A stretch of DNA of 64,000 nucleotides, from positions 9,749,993 through 9,813,992 of the forward strand of contig NC_090195.1 of the NCBI RefSeq assembly GCF_024679245.1. Direction: 5' to 3'. The translations under genes were made by a program, and so were the position numbers. Each line of letters begins with the position of its first letter. Position 1 is the stretch's first letter. Under the pieces are notes generated by a model. The model made no database searches, had not been told where the DNA came from, and saw nothing but the letters and a program-made list of their open reading frames with translations. This document shows, piece after piece, positions 34,086-48,328 of this stretch. This DNA is from Pseudorasbora parva (taxonomy: Eukaryota > Chordata > Actinopteri > Cypriniformes > Gobionidae).

Positions 34086-36251
34086 TAACCATATAGAAGC
34101 TTGTTTCCACCACCAAATTAAAAAAAAAAATTCTTCTTTGTCTCTTTCTATTTAACATTTCACACTTATGACTTTTTTCCCTCAGAGTTGTATGATATAA
34201 ATTCGTAATTGCAAGTTTTTTAAATTCGTAATTGCAAGCATCTTGAAATTTTAAAGATTATAAAAGATAATTGTGATAAAAAGTAACAATTTAAACATTT
34301 TCTATGTAATTTAGTTGAAGCCACATGAGGCAGAAGCCAACTCGGCAGGTCACGTGACATGTTTACAAACCTGACTGGGTACACGTCCCATGAAAGGTCA
34401 AAACTTAAGAGACATTCCCACATCCCAAACCCACTACCTATTATATATCTCACAATATAACAAGGACAAACAAAAAATGGTATGACAAAAACAGCACTGA
34501 ACACTACTTTTCTGCTAATTATCGACTGTACATGAATGCTCATTACAATAAAATCTTGGCAAAGTGAAATTCGGGAACATTTATCCGACTCTGTGATGCC
34601 CATTTCCATACCGTTCATCAGGAGGGAGGTGTCTCGCAATAGTTAGTGACTGCACTTGACTGAACAAAGGGAATCCTTCATGCTTTTTCAGCTGTCAAGG
34701 ACAAACAAAAGACAAGCCGTGGGGGACGGAGAGACAAAAAGCATCTGTTGTTGTCATGCTTGCACGCTCAAGGTAGTAGTGGACCCCACGGCACGCAAAT
34801 CGCCGTGGCCCGAGTCTTCGAAACACCTGACAGAATTGCGTTCCCTCTGATTTATTATTTCACGAGTCAGGATTCACACCAGCCATGGACAGATGGGTCC
34901 ACTCAAAGGCTAATGCAATTATCTGCCTTGCTTGGGACTGATGCTGATGGATTTTTATGTTGTGTTATGCATTTATCTTTCCGATGGGTCATTTAACCAT
35001 CTAATTGACTGTTTAAGAGTTTTCAGTGTTTGTCTGCGCCTATATATGAACGCTGAAATGTTTGTTGGATTATATAATTCGATCGATCAAGCTTGAATAG
35101 GGCTAAATACACAGAAAAGATGTCGCTATCATTATTTCACGAATGGGACAGTTAAGAAATTAAGCATCTGATCTATTAAGCATTATACCAACAACAAAAA
35201 GAAGCCAAAACTGCCCTAAACATTTAGGTCGGTCAGCTAACTGTCATGAAACTCAAGTCTGACTTTGCCACTTTTCGAGCTGATGTCGTTAACATGCCAA
35301 TCAGCTTGCCCGAGAGCGCAGAGAGACCCAATCAATCAAGCTGATTGGTTGTGTCACAAACTGCCCGCAATCAGCAGCGAGTCTAGACCTGTTACTGTAA
35401 CTTAATCGACAAAGTCTTTAGTTAACATTACCATAAGCCTCGTGTCTCTGAGCGGTAAAACAACCCTGCAAAGCGAAGCATGACTAGGGTGGATTTTAAC
35501 AGCACTAAGAGCCCATTAGTGGTGAGAGAATCTATACTTGGATATATACTGCTAGAGCAGTATGAACTCACAAAAAATAGCCAAGCCAAGTGTTTGCCAT
35601 CCCAAAGGGAAGTAAAACATTCTTATTTATGTGTCTCTTTCTCGGGTCCTTCCCAGGAGAGAGCAGGATTGCTTTGGCCTAAATGGTAGACTCAGGAGAA
35701 CAGATGAATCAATCTTCAGACACACACACACTATGCAACACAAAGCAAATAAACAATACATATGTTATGATATGCCACACTCACATCAGACATCGCCACA
35801 ATCATGTAGAAAAGCCCAAAACAAAGGTTTATCTGAATGTAAATGAGCACCTCTTAGTTTACCTGTTTCAGACTGAAGCATAAATGGAGCCATATGGACT
35901 GCATACTACATATTCTGAATAAAACATGTATGTTTTTGTTTTTTTGTTTATATGTAGCAGAGTATGAGGCTTCTCATGTTGCAATGCAGAAAGATGATAG
36001 GCGGTCTAAACAAAATGTAAAAAAAAAAAAAGTCCTGCTGTTTGCTGCCAACGTAGACATTTGCCTTTTAAGGTATGATTCGAACTGAAATGGAACCTGA
36101 CAAGTAATCAATTTAGCTACTCTACATATTGAGTCAAACAAATGGCACTCCTCACCAGTTTTTTTTTATTTATTTTTTTTATTTTTCATTTTTATTTGAG
36201 CAATTGTATAGGTTTTTCTTTGTCATGTCTTTTATACATATATACATACAT
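34086..36251. other. unique DNA, no gene; possible regulatory islands
   Basis: A 139-codon minus frame at 34220-34639 is the longest here but has no recognisable domain or gene context. 34790-35030 and 35270-35450 are non-repetitive. The latter contains CCAATCAGCTT...AAGCTGATTGG as an 11-bp inverted repeat (about 35301-35349). Confidence 0.35.
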
Positions 36252-36950
36252 ATACACACTATATTACCAAAAGTATTGGGACACCAAAGCTCATTAATGC
36301 ATGTGGGGAGCGAAGGCTGGCCCATGTGGTCTGATCCACACGGGCCACACGGCCTCAAAAGGCTCAAGAAGTTAATGCTGGTTCTGATAGAAAGGTGTCA
36401 GAACACAGTGCATCACAGTTTGTTGTGTATAGGGCTGCATAGCCGCAGAGCAGTTAAGGTGCCCATGCTGTCTCCTGTCCACCACCAAAAGCGCCAATGT
36501 GCGCACGTGAGCGTGTGTCGCTTACCTGGAAAACACCAGGATGCACAAAGGGAAGAAGGCAAGCTGGCGGAGGCAGTGTGATACTTTGGGCAATGTTCTG
36601 CTGGAAAACCTTGGGTTGGGTTGATGTTACTTTGACATGTGCCACCTACCTAACCATTGTTGCAGACCATGTACACCCTTTCATGGTAACGGATAATGTG
36701 TCCTGCCACAAAGCAAAAATGGTTCAGGAATGGTGTGAGGAGCACAACAATGAGTTTGAGGTATTGATTTGGCCTCCAAATTCCAAATTGGGATGTGCTG
36801 ACCAAACAAGTCCAATCCATGGAGGCCCCACCTCCCAACTTACAGGACTTAAAGGATCTACTGCTAAGGATCTTGGTGCCAGATACCATAGCACACCTTC
36901 AGCAAAAGGGGACCAACACAACATTAGGTCATAGTTATCCCTGATCGGTA
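36252..36950 (+). pseudogene. Tc1/mariner (DD36E-type family) pseudogene, chimeric left end
   Basis: After a foreign Tc1-type terminus (CACTATATTACCAAAAGTAT, 36257-36276) the sequence joins the DD36E family at GCTCATTAATGCATGTGGGG. It encodes recognisable pieces: SVILWAMFCWKTLG, HPFMVT, DNVSCHKAKMVQEW and IWPPNS. The QQ preceding the second D and the segment around the terminal E are deleted. The right end runs to CCCTGATCGGTAT, the family's terminal repeat, and abuts a (TTTA)n run. Inactive. Confidence 0.8.
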
Positions 36951-36951
36951 T

Positions 36952-37018
<67 letters not shown>

Positions 37019-37032
37019 TTTGTTTGTTTGTT
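36948..37032. repeat. (TTTA)n microsatellite ending in (TTTG)n
   Basis: About 18 TTTA units then TTTG units, beginning inside the terminal repeat of the Tc1 relic. Confidence 0.95.
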
Positions 37033-37119
37033 TAAAATAAACCGCTCTTCCTGAGCTTAAATTGCTTAACAATAAACAAAAATACATTAAAAAAAAAACT
37101 GAACACATACAATAAAGTA

Positions 37120-37265
37120 CTTCAACTTCAACTTTTGTATTTTAGTTAGTTACCAAGGCAAACAATAAGTTAAGATTTAATTTTCACCTAATATTTAGAT
37201 TTTATTTCAAATTTATTTAAATAACAATTTTTAATACTTTTAATTTTAGTTCAAAACAACACTGC
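37120..37265 (+). repeat. dispersed fish repeat fragment
   Basis: TTTTGTATTTTAGTTAGTTA, CCAAGGCAAACAAT and AACTTTAATTTTAGTTCAAAACAACACTGC-like order corresponds to a repeat common in cyprinid genomes. Both boundaries are indistinct. Confidence 0.45.
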
Positions 37266-37402
37266 TCCACACAGAAACTTCATCTGATATTTACTTTAGC
37301 ATATTGCTAAGATACAGACTCAGTACTCTAATAAGCATAAAATAAGATGTACAACACATTTTAGACAACTATTTGTTGTTATATTGTGGAAAAAGTTATT
37401 TT

Positions 37403-37438
<36 letters not shown>

Positions 37439-40270
37439 TACATATATCAAGGGTGCTTTTGTTCGTATCCAACATTTTGAAAAAAAACAAAAAAAAAACA
37501 AGGTTTAGCTCAATCTAAACTGGTTTGCTGACTTATGTAGTTTAAGCAGTTATAGTTGTAGTCTCTCCAAGAGTTCAGCTGGCAAATGCCCAAAACCTTT
37601 CTAAAACCACAAACCAACCTGGCGAAACTAAGAGAGCAGACAGCCAAACCAGCTTCAGCTGATTTAAGCATTCTGGGATTGCTTTCTCAATGAAAGTATA
37701 TGCAATACTGCTTTTGAATTGGCATGATTTTTGCACAATTTATGGATACATTTGTTGTCAGATTTTGCCTTTCCCCATTCAAAACTGTGCTTGCATGATT
37801 GGAAAAAGCTCTTTGGAGACTCTACCAATATGGCCACCAAGTGTCCATAAATTATAGTGAATTGCAGAGTGAACCGAATCGCCAATAACCACAACTGAGA
37901 TGTAGATTAAGCCATAAACTGACAGTAAACTAGAAGCTCTCTACATACATTACAGTGTCCTGCTGTGACGGCAAATCTGCTAATGAGCTTGTTAGCCTTA
38001 CACATTTTGTGTCCATGAAAGCTGTACTTGCTGGATGCTGCAGCGAAAGAAGGAGAGTTTTTCTCTCTGTATTCAACACCAAAGCAGCACTCAGCACAGC
38101 ACTGCTATAAGAAGACGTGAGCTGTGCCTGTGGCCATCGTCCCATCACCCTGGCTGTCCGTCTCCCGTGATGGGCCTTTAAGACACATCAATATTTAACC
38201 AGCCTCTTTCATTGACTCAGCAATTGTGCCTTAATTAATATGTGGTTGATTGCCATCAGACATCGCCAGCTATTCTGAGCGCAGATTTCTCAAAATAAAC
38301 GATTTTGCTTGGCATTAACGTATTTGCAGGAATATTAGAAATGAATCTGTTGGGTTGGGGCGTGGGGGGGGGGGTTAGTCATTAAAGTGAATTTTTACAT
38401 GATGAATGAGTCAGCAGATGCTCACTTTTTAACACAGCATTACAAATATGGAGCATGTGCATATTTACCCTGAGCTAATGCATATTTACAAACTGGGAAA
38501 AAAGGAGTATTTTTAGCAATATAGTGTCACAATCACTTAAAATGTTGAGCTAGTTGCTAAACAGTAAGACAGATGACACTGAATAACAATGTGGAATAGT
38601 GAGAAAGAATCAGACACACACACACACACGCTAAACCATTCAGCCCAGCCAATCAAAGCCACCGATTCTGCGATTCAACAAAGAGGCCATCCTCCGGAGG
38701 CAAAGTCTTTTTAGATGGGCAGTTTGACACATCAATCAAACGGCAACTGTGGCCTCAATGTGCCTGTGATGTTTCCTCCGTACAGCTCAAGGGAGGAAAA
38801 AAAACTGCAGTGGTGTCACTTTGCTCAGGATGTTATAGATTTTTTTTTTTCACATTATGATGTTTGCCAGCATCCTTCCGGGTAAAGCTGCGGAATTCGT
38901 GTTTGTCCACAGTCAAGCATAAAGATGCGGCATTCTGTGAAACGGTCTACCTTCTAGAGGACGAATTCTGACGTGTAAAACCTTTTAGATGAATCTGCAA
39001 AAAAAAATGCTCTTGCACAGCTGCTAACAAATAGTAAAAACATGCTGGAGCAAAATGAGAGATCATTTTCCCCCCCAGCACATCCCATTAAAAAAAAAAG
39101 ATGTCGTCATGAATCAGTCAAAACAGAGTCGCGTTAAATGCGTGATTCCTAATAGATTGCAACAGTGTACTTTTTCAGTAACCTTGGTTCTGTACGTTTT
39201 TTTGTTTTGTTTTTTTCATTTTGCCTTCAGGGATTTAAAAAAAGTTTACATTAAAGAGTTACATGCCTTCAACCAAACCAACCGGTTATGAGGTGAATCA
39301 CATTACAAACCTTCATTTTGAAGCATGTATTTGAGAATTTTACAAAAAGAGGAAGGTGCAAGTTATATACTTAATAAAGGGAAAGAAATACAATCCAAAA
39401 AGCATTGTAAATGACAATCAAATGGATGAAAATGAAAATATTGACTTATAGATGCAGATTATTATACAGAAATAATACATATTACATGTATTGCAAAATG
39501 TGCATAATATATACACAACCTATTTAAGCAGTTTGAGAATGTAGGAAGATTTTTTTTTTGTTTAGTTTTTTCTTTTAAAGGCCAAGGCTGTGTGGACATT
39601 GGCAGAACATTTATCCTCCAAAATACCCGTGGCTTAATTTGTTTCTGAAGTGATTATGACTTCGCTATTGGCTAATTAGGAACTCTCATTAAAATTTCCT
39701 ACGAATGCTTGTAATGCATTAAGCCGCACTGATTGAATATGAGATCCTTGATGACAGCTCGCAGCAGTCGTAATGCATCTGAAAGTAACCTTCCCGTCAG
39801 CATGCAAATTCTGCCACCACTGCTCTCGCTGAACAAAGCGGAACTGAATGAATGTGCTTTTATGTCTCAATTACAGAGAGTTCAAACTGTGGACTTCTTG
39901 AGGCCTATATGGCTTGTGTATTGTTTGAATAACGGTATAGGATTATGCCAATTCAAAATTAAATTTAAATCTGAAATTACAGAATGTTTTTACATTTGTA
40001 AAAATTTAAAAACTGTGAATTTACAAAATAAAAATGTAAAACAATTCAATAAATACAAAAATAAATAATATATATAATTATCATACAATTATCTAAGAAT
40101 TAATACATTTTCACTAGTTCTAAAGTTTTTTGTCTTCATGCAAACCATGACACAACCGTTGTTCATTGTGATTAAAGTTATTTGATTCGCTTTTTTTGCT
40201 TTCACCTCTAGCAACATTTTTGTCACTGTCCCAGAATCCCTTGCCTTCTGTGTATAACGGAGACCAGCTA
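37266..40270. other. unique DNA with microsatellite and candidate regulatory islands
   Basis: An (AT)n(AC)n run lies at about 37403-37440. 37490-37650 resembles an old dispersed repeat. 38150-38490 (CAATTGTGCCTTAATTAATA, TGAATGAGTCAGCAGATGC) and 39590-39850 (GCTAATTAGGAACTC, an octamer ATGCAAAT near 39803) are non-repetitive islands. No exon or long coding frame. Confidence 0.35.
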
Positions 40271-40600
40271 GTAGTTGCTGTGCGAGTAAACCTCTCTCCT
40301 CTGACCTCAAGAGCTCTAGCGACTGATACTAGAGGTTGCAGCCTTTAACCTCCTTGTTAGAGCGTCCGACTCTCATGCCGGCAGACCCAGGTTCGAGTCC
40401 CACTTCGAACTGGCGGTTCGAATAGGAAGAGTTACATTGGTGCCATGACCCGGATGGGAGTGAGTGTAATGAAGGCCCTGTGCGAGTAAACCTCACTCCT
40501 CTAACCTCAAAAGATGCTCTAGAGGCTACAGCTTTTAGCCTCCTTGTTAGAAAGTCCGACCCGGTTTTGAATCCCAGTTTGAACATGCCTGCCCTTGCGT
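40271..40600 (+). repeat. tRNA-like repeat, two tandem partial copies
   Basis: Two related blocks start GTGCGAGTAAACCTC (40280 and 40480) and share TTAGCCTCCTTGTTAGA-type sequence. The first continues GCGTCCGACTCTCATGCCGG and has the polymerase III box-B-like GGTTCGAGTCC at 40390-40400. The box-A side is poor and no complete cloverleaf can be folded by eye. I read it as a dispersed tRNA-derived repeat rather than a functional tRNA gene. Confidence 0.5.
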
Positions 40601-40854
40601 GGCCTTCGTCATTTTGAGGTCACTCACACAATAGCTTCCATCTCAGATAAGCCCAGAACCATCAGAAGCCCAAGGAAGAGCACAAGGTGAACACAATAAA
40701 CATGCTGTTTAACAGTGCACTGCTCTTATGTGGGTGAAAGAAGCAATTCCCAGTAGCTGTTTTTGACTAAAGCAAGCCAATGAAATGATGCTGGGAGCAG
40801 ATATGGAGAAAATACCCTTCTCCATAAACACAATCACCATCTACAACAAAAGCA

Positions 40855-41765
40855 CTGGCTCAACAGCAGTGCAATTTGGCTTACAACCACATGGGGTAAG
40901 AGTATCTCTGAAACAGCAAGGCTTGTGGGTTGCTCCCAGTCAGTAGTGGTGAGAATTTACCAACAGTGGTCTGAAAAGGGGCAAACCACTAAGAGGTGAT
41001 AGGGTGTTGGAAGCCCAATGCTCATCGATGCACAAGGGCAATGAAGGCTTTCATATCTGATCCGAAGATCTACTGTGGCACAAGTCACACAACATTTTTG
41101 TGATGGTTATTGGAGGAATGTCACAACACAGTGCATCATACTCTGCTGCATTGGGCTGCGTAGACCATCAGAGTGTCTACGATGACCCCTGTCCACCATT
41201 AAAAGTGCCCACAATGGTCACATGATCGTTGGAACTGGACCTTTGGAGCAGTCTGATGAGTCCTGTTTTCTTTACATAACATGGACAGCCATGTAAGTGC
41301 CATTTACCTGGTGAAGTAATGGCACCAGGATGCACTGTGGGACAACGATGGTGGAGGGAATACGATGCTCTGGACAATGTTCTGCTGGGAAAACCCTGGG
41401 TCCGGTCATTCATATGAATGTAATTTGACACGTACCACCTACATAACATTGATTCAGACCAGGTAACCCCCTTCATGACAATGGTGTTCCCAATGGTGCA
41501 CACATTGTCCACGAATGGTTTGAGGAACATGATGAAGAGTTCAGGGTGTTGCCCTGGCCTCTAAATTTCCCAGATCATATTTCATTTTGGAATGTGCTGG
41601 AAAAACAAGCTTGATCCACAGCGGAAGGATCTGCTGTGTCTCAGTGCTAGATACCACAGAACACCTTCAGTGGATTTGAAGAGTCCTTGCCTCGACACCA
41701 TTTTGGCAGCACATGCTGGACCAATAGCATATTAAGTGGTCATAATGTTTTGGCTCTTCTGTGTA
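40855..41765 (+). pseudogene. diverged Tc1/mariner transposon relic
   Basis: The plus strand keeps the order of a Tc1 coding region: CCCCTGTCCACCATTAAAAG, GATGAGTCCTGTTTTCTTTA (around the first D), TMLWTMFCWENPG (about 41362-41400), then VHEWFEEHDEEFRVL-like sequence and CTAAATTTCCCAGATC in place of PNSPDL. The end TAAGTGGTCATAATGTTTTG is the terminal repeat, and an AT-rich run follows. The N-terminus is reduced and many frameshifts are present. It is related to, but clearly more diverged than, the DD36E fragments. Confidence 0.7.
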
Positions 41766-42733
41766 TTATATACATATACATATATGTACACATATAGACA
41801 CATGCTCAAATGACTGAATTTGGAATCAAATCAGTTTTAAATTGGAATCTAATCAAAAAGCAAAAGCTGAATTGGAATAAATTCCAGCCCTACAAGATAG
41901 ACAGAAGAGTCAAGTAAATGCAATGCATTTTGGGGGAAAAAAAGACTCCTATTTTCAACTTAACTTGACATTCATTCAGTGCAGTCACCTATCACTTCTT
42001 GTGTCTGAGAAAACAAAGACTGATTGTGTGAGGTTTAAAAATGTGTATTAATTATGCTCTGTTATCACTGCACTTTTGCCAGTTAAATAAAAGTGCTCTT
42101 TAAAACACAGAAAGCTCCAGGGAAGATGTCCCAAGGACAGGGTTTAACAAGTGAGTACAGCGTTTTGCTTAAGCGCACACTCATTAAGTAAAAATCTGAG
42201 CATGCAGCACAAATGGATATAGATGTATTGTTGCTGGTAAGTAATCAGTTTTGAAAAAAGGTTACTGTGTAAGCAGAGCAGAGAGAGATATGTGTACACG
42301 CTCAAGAGAGAGAGACACAAACAAGCAGACGGTTTGTCTGATTCAGCTTGGCTGGAGACCGGGCCAGACTGTCTTGCTCCATGTATCTCATCTATCACTG
42401 ACTATTTCCAGAGATGCACCCCTTTCTCACCTCAGAGAAAGAGGATTCAATCTTTCATGGCCTTCTGTTTGTCTCTAAAAAAGCATTTATTTGGGTCTCA
42501 TGAGGGAAGCTTGAGCTGCCAGTGATGGGCCCTGTCGTAAAGTGGATGACCAAGAAATCCAGAGTCTTCTTCATGTTTTCTAACATTAATTTTTAAGGCC
42601 CCAAAGCACAGGACAACTGCTTATGGGTACACAGTACATTTACGGGAGTTCAATGAGGGCATTGTAAGGGAGGGACAAAATGTACTCCTCTTTAGTTTGT
42701 CAATTGCAAATTCATGACAATAATGTTTAATGG
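41766..42733. other. unique DNA, no gene seen
   Basis: Frames at 42144-42525 on both strands are motif-free. GAGAGAGA/AGAGAGAC runs lie at 42280-42315. Confidence 0.45.
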
Positions 42734-42859
42734 TAGCCTAGAAATCTAGACGCACCCTAGCGGCAGCAAATCTAATTTGCAGCGAGTGTCGTCTAGCAGC
42801 TCTCCATAGACTTGTAAATAGGACTGGGACGGTTACCGTTTTACCGCGGTCACGTGACG

Positions 42860-42861
<2 letters not shown>

Positions 42862-42953
<92 letters not shown>
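42862..42953. repeat. (AT)n microsatellite
   Basis: About 45 AT dinucleotides forming the target into which the Tc1 element inserted. Confidence 0.95.
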
Positions 42954-42956
<3 letters not shown>

Positions 42957-44585
42957 TCCCTGACAAAAGTCTTGTCGCTTACCTATTTTCTAGAAATACC
43001 TGATATGAACCTTACTTTTAATTAATTAATTGGTGTTAGAAATAGCTCATATGAAAAGCAAAAACCCTCCAAAATGATGTTTAATGCACTGAAATAAATA
43101 ATTTTCACTGAAAAATATTTATCATTTAATCAAGACAGAAAGGTCAAATTTTGGCAAGACAAAAGTTTTGTCGCCTATACAGAAATGGAACAAATTTACT
43201 GCAAATACAAAAATATGTCAGCAAATTAAGTTGTGGTGCTGTGAGATTTAAATGTAATATCTTGTATGACTTCCATGAGCTTGAAGGACTGCATCCATGT
43301 GGTTTGGCAAGGATTCATACAATTTATTGATGAAGTCATCAGGAATAGCTAAGAAAGCAGTCTTGCATGCCTCCCAGAGTTCATCAATATTCTTTGGTTT
43401 CGTCTTCCATGAGTCCTCTTTCATCCTACCCCCCATATGCTCAATGATGTTCATGTCTGGTGACTGGGCTGGCCAATCCTGGAGCATCTTGATCTTCTTC
43501 CCCTTGAGGAACTTTGATGTGGAGATGGAAGTATGCGATGGAGCACCATCCTGCTGCAGAATTTGGCCTCTTTTATGGTTGGGAATATAAGAGGTAGCTA
43601 AGATTTCTTGGTATTTTAGACTATTGATGTTGCCTTCCACCCTGCAGATCTCTCGCACACCCCCATACTGGATGTAACCCCAGACCATGATTTTTCCGCC
43701 ACCAAACTTCACTGTTTTCTGGGTGAACCTCGGATCCATTCTGGCTCCAGAAGGTCTCCTGCAATATTTGCGGCGACTGTGGTGTAATTCAACAGAAGAT
43801 TCATCTGAAAAATCCACCTTCTGCCACTTTTCCAGCATCCATCCTTTTAGCAGGCTGTGGGCCTTGGCAAATGCGGTTTTTCAATTGTCTTTTGTTTAGT
43901 GCTGGCTTCTGGGCACTGATTCGACCATGGAGGCCATTTCGAGACAGAATCCGACAAACTGTTCTGGTTGACACAGGGACTTCAGGTGACCAGGTCTCGT
44001 GGAGCTCTGCTGCAGTGGAAAATGGGCTGGCCTTGGATTTTCGAGCCAACAAACGGTTCTCTCGAGCAGTTGTCTTGGGGGGTCTGCCTGACCTGAGCTT
44101 GTCAAAAACGTCTCCAGTCTCTTCAAATCTTTTTTTTATCCTCTGAGACGCTGAGACACATTGAAGGTGTCTGCCACATCAGCAGTGGATCTGGTCTTCA
44201 GCCTCTTGATAATCAAAACTTTAGTCTCAGGGTGAATCTTAGGCATGTTTGCAGAGGTCTAGTTGCAGTTGATGTGAAGGTCTAGTGTACTGGGGTTCTT
44301 TTTATACACACTTGAGGCCTAATTGATCCATTATTAGTCACAGGTGAAGCTCATATGACAAGGTGACAACACTTATGTCTTTGTAAAAATTGACTCAATG
44401 GGCTTTACCAAGCTATGAATATTAGAATACTTTTTGAAAGTTTAGTTTTTCACTGAAACATTATCCCAAAAGCTGGTGGGATTAAAATGAGCCATTTCTT
44501 GTAAAAAATATCTTGATTAGAAATATATTTCAGCGGCACTTTAGGTCAATTTGTACACAAGCGACAAGACTTTTGTCAGGGACTG
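42954..44585 (-). mobile_element. complete Tc1/mariner-like element with IR/DR ends
   Basis: Outer terminal repeats CAGTCCCTGACAAAAGTCTT are identical on both sides (42954 and, inverted, to 44585), extending about 27 bp to TGTCGCTT, with TA duplication at 42952-42953 and 44586-44587. Inner copies of the same core lie at about 43155-43180 (AAGACAAAAGTTTTGTCGCC) and inverted at about 44357-44383. Each end therefore has two direct repeats, the IR/DR layout known from Sleeping Beauty-type elements. The transposase is on the minus strand (43248-44246). Confidence 0.9.
43248..44246 (-). pseudogene. Tc1/mariner transposase, DD35E spacing, two frameshifts
   Basis: The enzyme would bind the terminal repeats and cut and join at TA. 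The ATG at 44246 opens MPKIHPETKVLIIKRLKT, the first helix-turn-helix. A frameshift near 44140 gives a stop at 44136-44138. The restored reading continues as RIKKRFEETGDVFDKL, GRPPK (linker), then STRTVCRILSRNGLHGRI (second HTH). A second shift near 43876 leads to MLEKWQKVDFSDESSVE (first D), QQDGAPSHTS (second D) and SPDMNIIEH (E). There are 35 residues between second D and E, so DD35E. The last codon is at 43248. The length (999 bp, about 333 codons) is normal for Tc1. Apart from the two shifts it reads through, so the copy died recently. Confidence 0.85.
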
Positions 44586-46221
44586 TATATATTCTTTTTT
44601 TTTTTTTTTTACATTCCAGCCTTCATATTTTTTTGTTAGAAATGTTTTGTTTTTTTTGTATAATAATATATAATTTACTATCGGCTACTCTGTATTTTAT
44701 CTCTTTACATAAATATATTTTCTACTTAAAAACAAAGTTTGTTATTTTACTAACCCAAATAAGGACTCATCCGCGCCAAGTTGCATGTGAGGGAAAAAAA
44801 AGTAGCTTGCTTCCACTTACAGGGAGTTGTACTTTTTATTTTAATTATATGTAAGGCATTTTAACAATAGGCCTAACATACATTTTATTCCACGGGACCT
44901 CTCGTTTCTTTTCCCAAATCTTCACTCGCGTCGCACTCATTTTCGCAAGGAATTATAATCGCTTCTTCCTTTCGTTTGCTTAAGTCTATTACACCCGTTC
45001 ACATCTTTTACTGTGGTAAAGTAGAAAAACACTGTAGGACGACATGTTATTTAACACAGTTTGTGCTTGTTATTAGAGTTGAGGCGTGTCAAGTTTATTT
45101 GAATAGCGCAGTTCACACGCAGCGGTTTTACTTTCCTTTTCTCTAGCAGTGCATAATCAAACATAGCCTAAACGTCTTGACCCTGTGGAAGATAAAACTC
45201 GCTCTTCAGACGAGAAAACATGAAGAGGAGAAAACATGAAGACAAAGATATTCGAGGTGGTGTCTATCCAGATCATGTCCCACATTCATCTCAAAGCGCA
45301 GACCGGCATGGCAAATCTTTGTGGGGAAATAGGCTATAAAACGAATATTTCTTAAACAAATATATAACATTTTCTTATATTCTTAAAATTACCATTATTT
45401 ACTTATAATAATTTAAATGTTTTACAGGCTGTATGTGTTGTTTCACTGACGGAAAATAAACATGCATGCTTATGAAATGGATGTTTGAGCGTTTATTATT
45501 TAAAAATGTATATATATCTGGAATATAGCGCAGTATTTAAAATAGCATATATGCATTAGTTATACTCTCAATTTAATTTACAGAGCAAACTATAGAAAAA
45601 GATTAGTGTGTAGCACTCACAACAAGACACGCAAAAGAGGGAGAGGCGCTACGCCTGTTGCACGTCTTTTTTTTTTTAAAATGTCATGGGTTTAAAATCG
45701 GTTTACAGCTGAACCGCGGGAATCTCTTGCTTTTCAACCGCGGTAAAAAAAATCCATACTGTCCCAGCCCTACTTGTAAGCTGGAAAAAACAAACTCTGG
45801 TCGGGCCAATCACATTGTGTATAGAGTTGGTGGGTGGGCTTAACATAATGAGACAGTTGAAACACAGTTGCGGAGGTTCTGCGTGCTTCTTGTAAACAAA
45901 GAAGCTGGCAAAGGGCGCTCTTTCGAATCGGCTTTGGCCACTACTCTGGAAGACTTGAGTTAAGCTTTGAGAAAAGAACGGCACTGAAATTATTCTTAAG
46001 AAGGGAAGATGTGTTTGGAGTTTTGCCAACCAGATACGGCTTAAGTTGAAATATCAACTAGCTCCGCTTCACGTTGCTGTTGGTTGTAGCGCTATCCAAT
46101 TGCGTGCAGAGGGAATTTGAAAGACAACAGCTATCCCGCTCCGCGGATTGAGCCCTGCCAATGGTGAGTTCCCAGACCCAATATCTTGATGTGGGTCTGG
46201 CTTGTCAGGCTAGTCTAATGA

Positions 46222-48324
<2,103 letters not shown>

Positions 48325-48328
<4 letters not shown>

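Larger units (their letters stand above)
42819..45772. mobile_element. hAT-type element with 8-bp duplication, non-autonomous
   Basis: Left end TAGGACTGGGACGGTTACCG, right end on the minus strand TAGGGCTGGGACAGTATGGA, both followed by an ACCGCGGT motif. Target duplication CTTGTAAA (42811-42818) / CTTGTAAG (45773-45780) has the 8-bp length of hAT elements. About 1.3 kb is its own sequence. The rest is an AT run and a Tc1 element (42954-44585). No hAT transposase frame is seen, although GCCTCGC-rich blocks at 44900-45350 could be its remnant. Confidence 0.8.
42734..46212 (+). mobile_element. 9-bp-TSD element, copy B, carrying a hAT insertion
   Basis: Begins TAGCCTAGAAATCTAGACGC and ends CTTGTCAGGCTA. 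Flanks GTTTAATGG (42725-42733) and GTCTAATGA (46213-46221) agree at 7 of 9 positions. A 2954-bp hAT (42819-45772) splits the copy about 85 bp from its left end. Without the hAT and its duplicated target it is about 517 bp. The CCAAT and TATA-like boxes are retained (45806-45830) and the GC box is mutated (GGTGGGTGGGC). Confidence 0.8.

Noticed and set aside
34220..34639. 139-codon minus-strand frame as a membrane protein
   Set aside because: Hydrophobic residues follow from T-rich codons; there is no start context, domain or neighbour to support it.
40341..40412. Functional tRNA gene
   Set aside because: Only a box-B-like motif is convincing. The 5' half does not fold into D-arm and acceptor pairs by eye, and the unit is a repeat.
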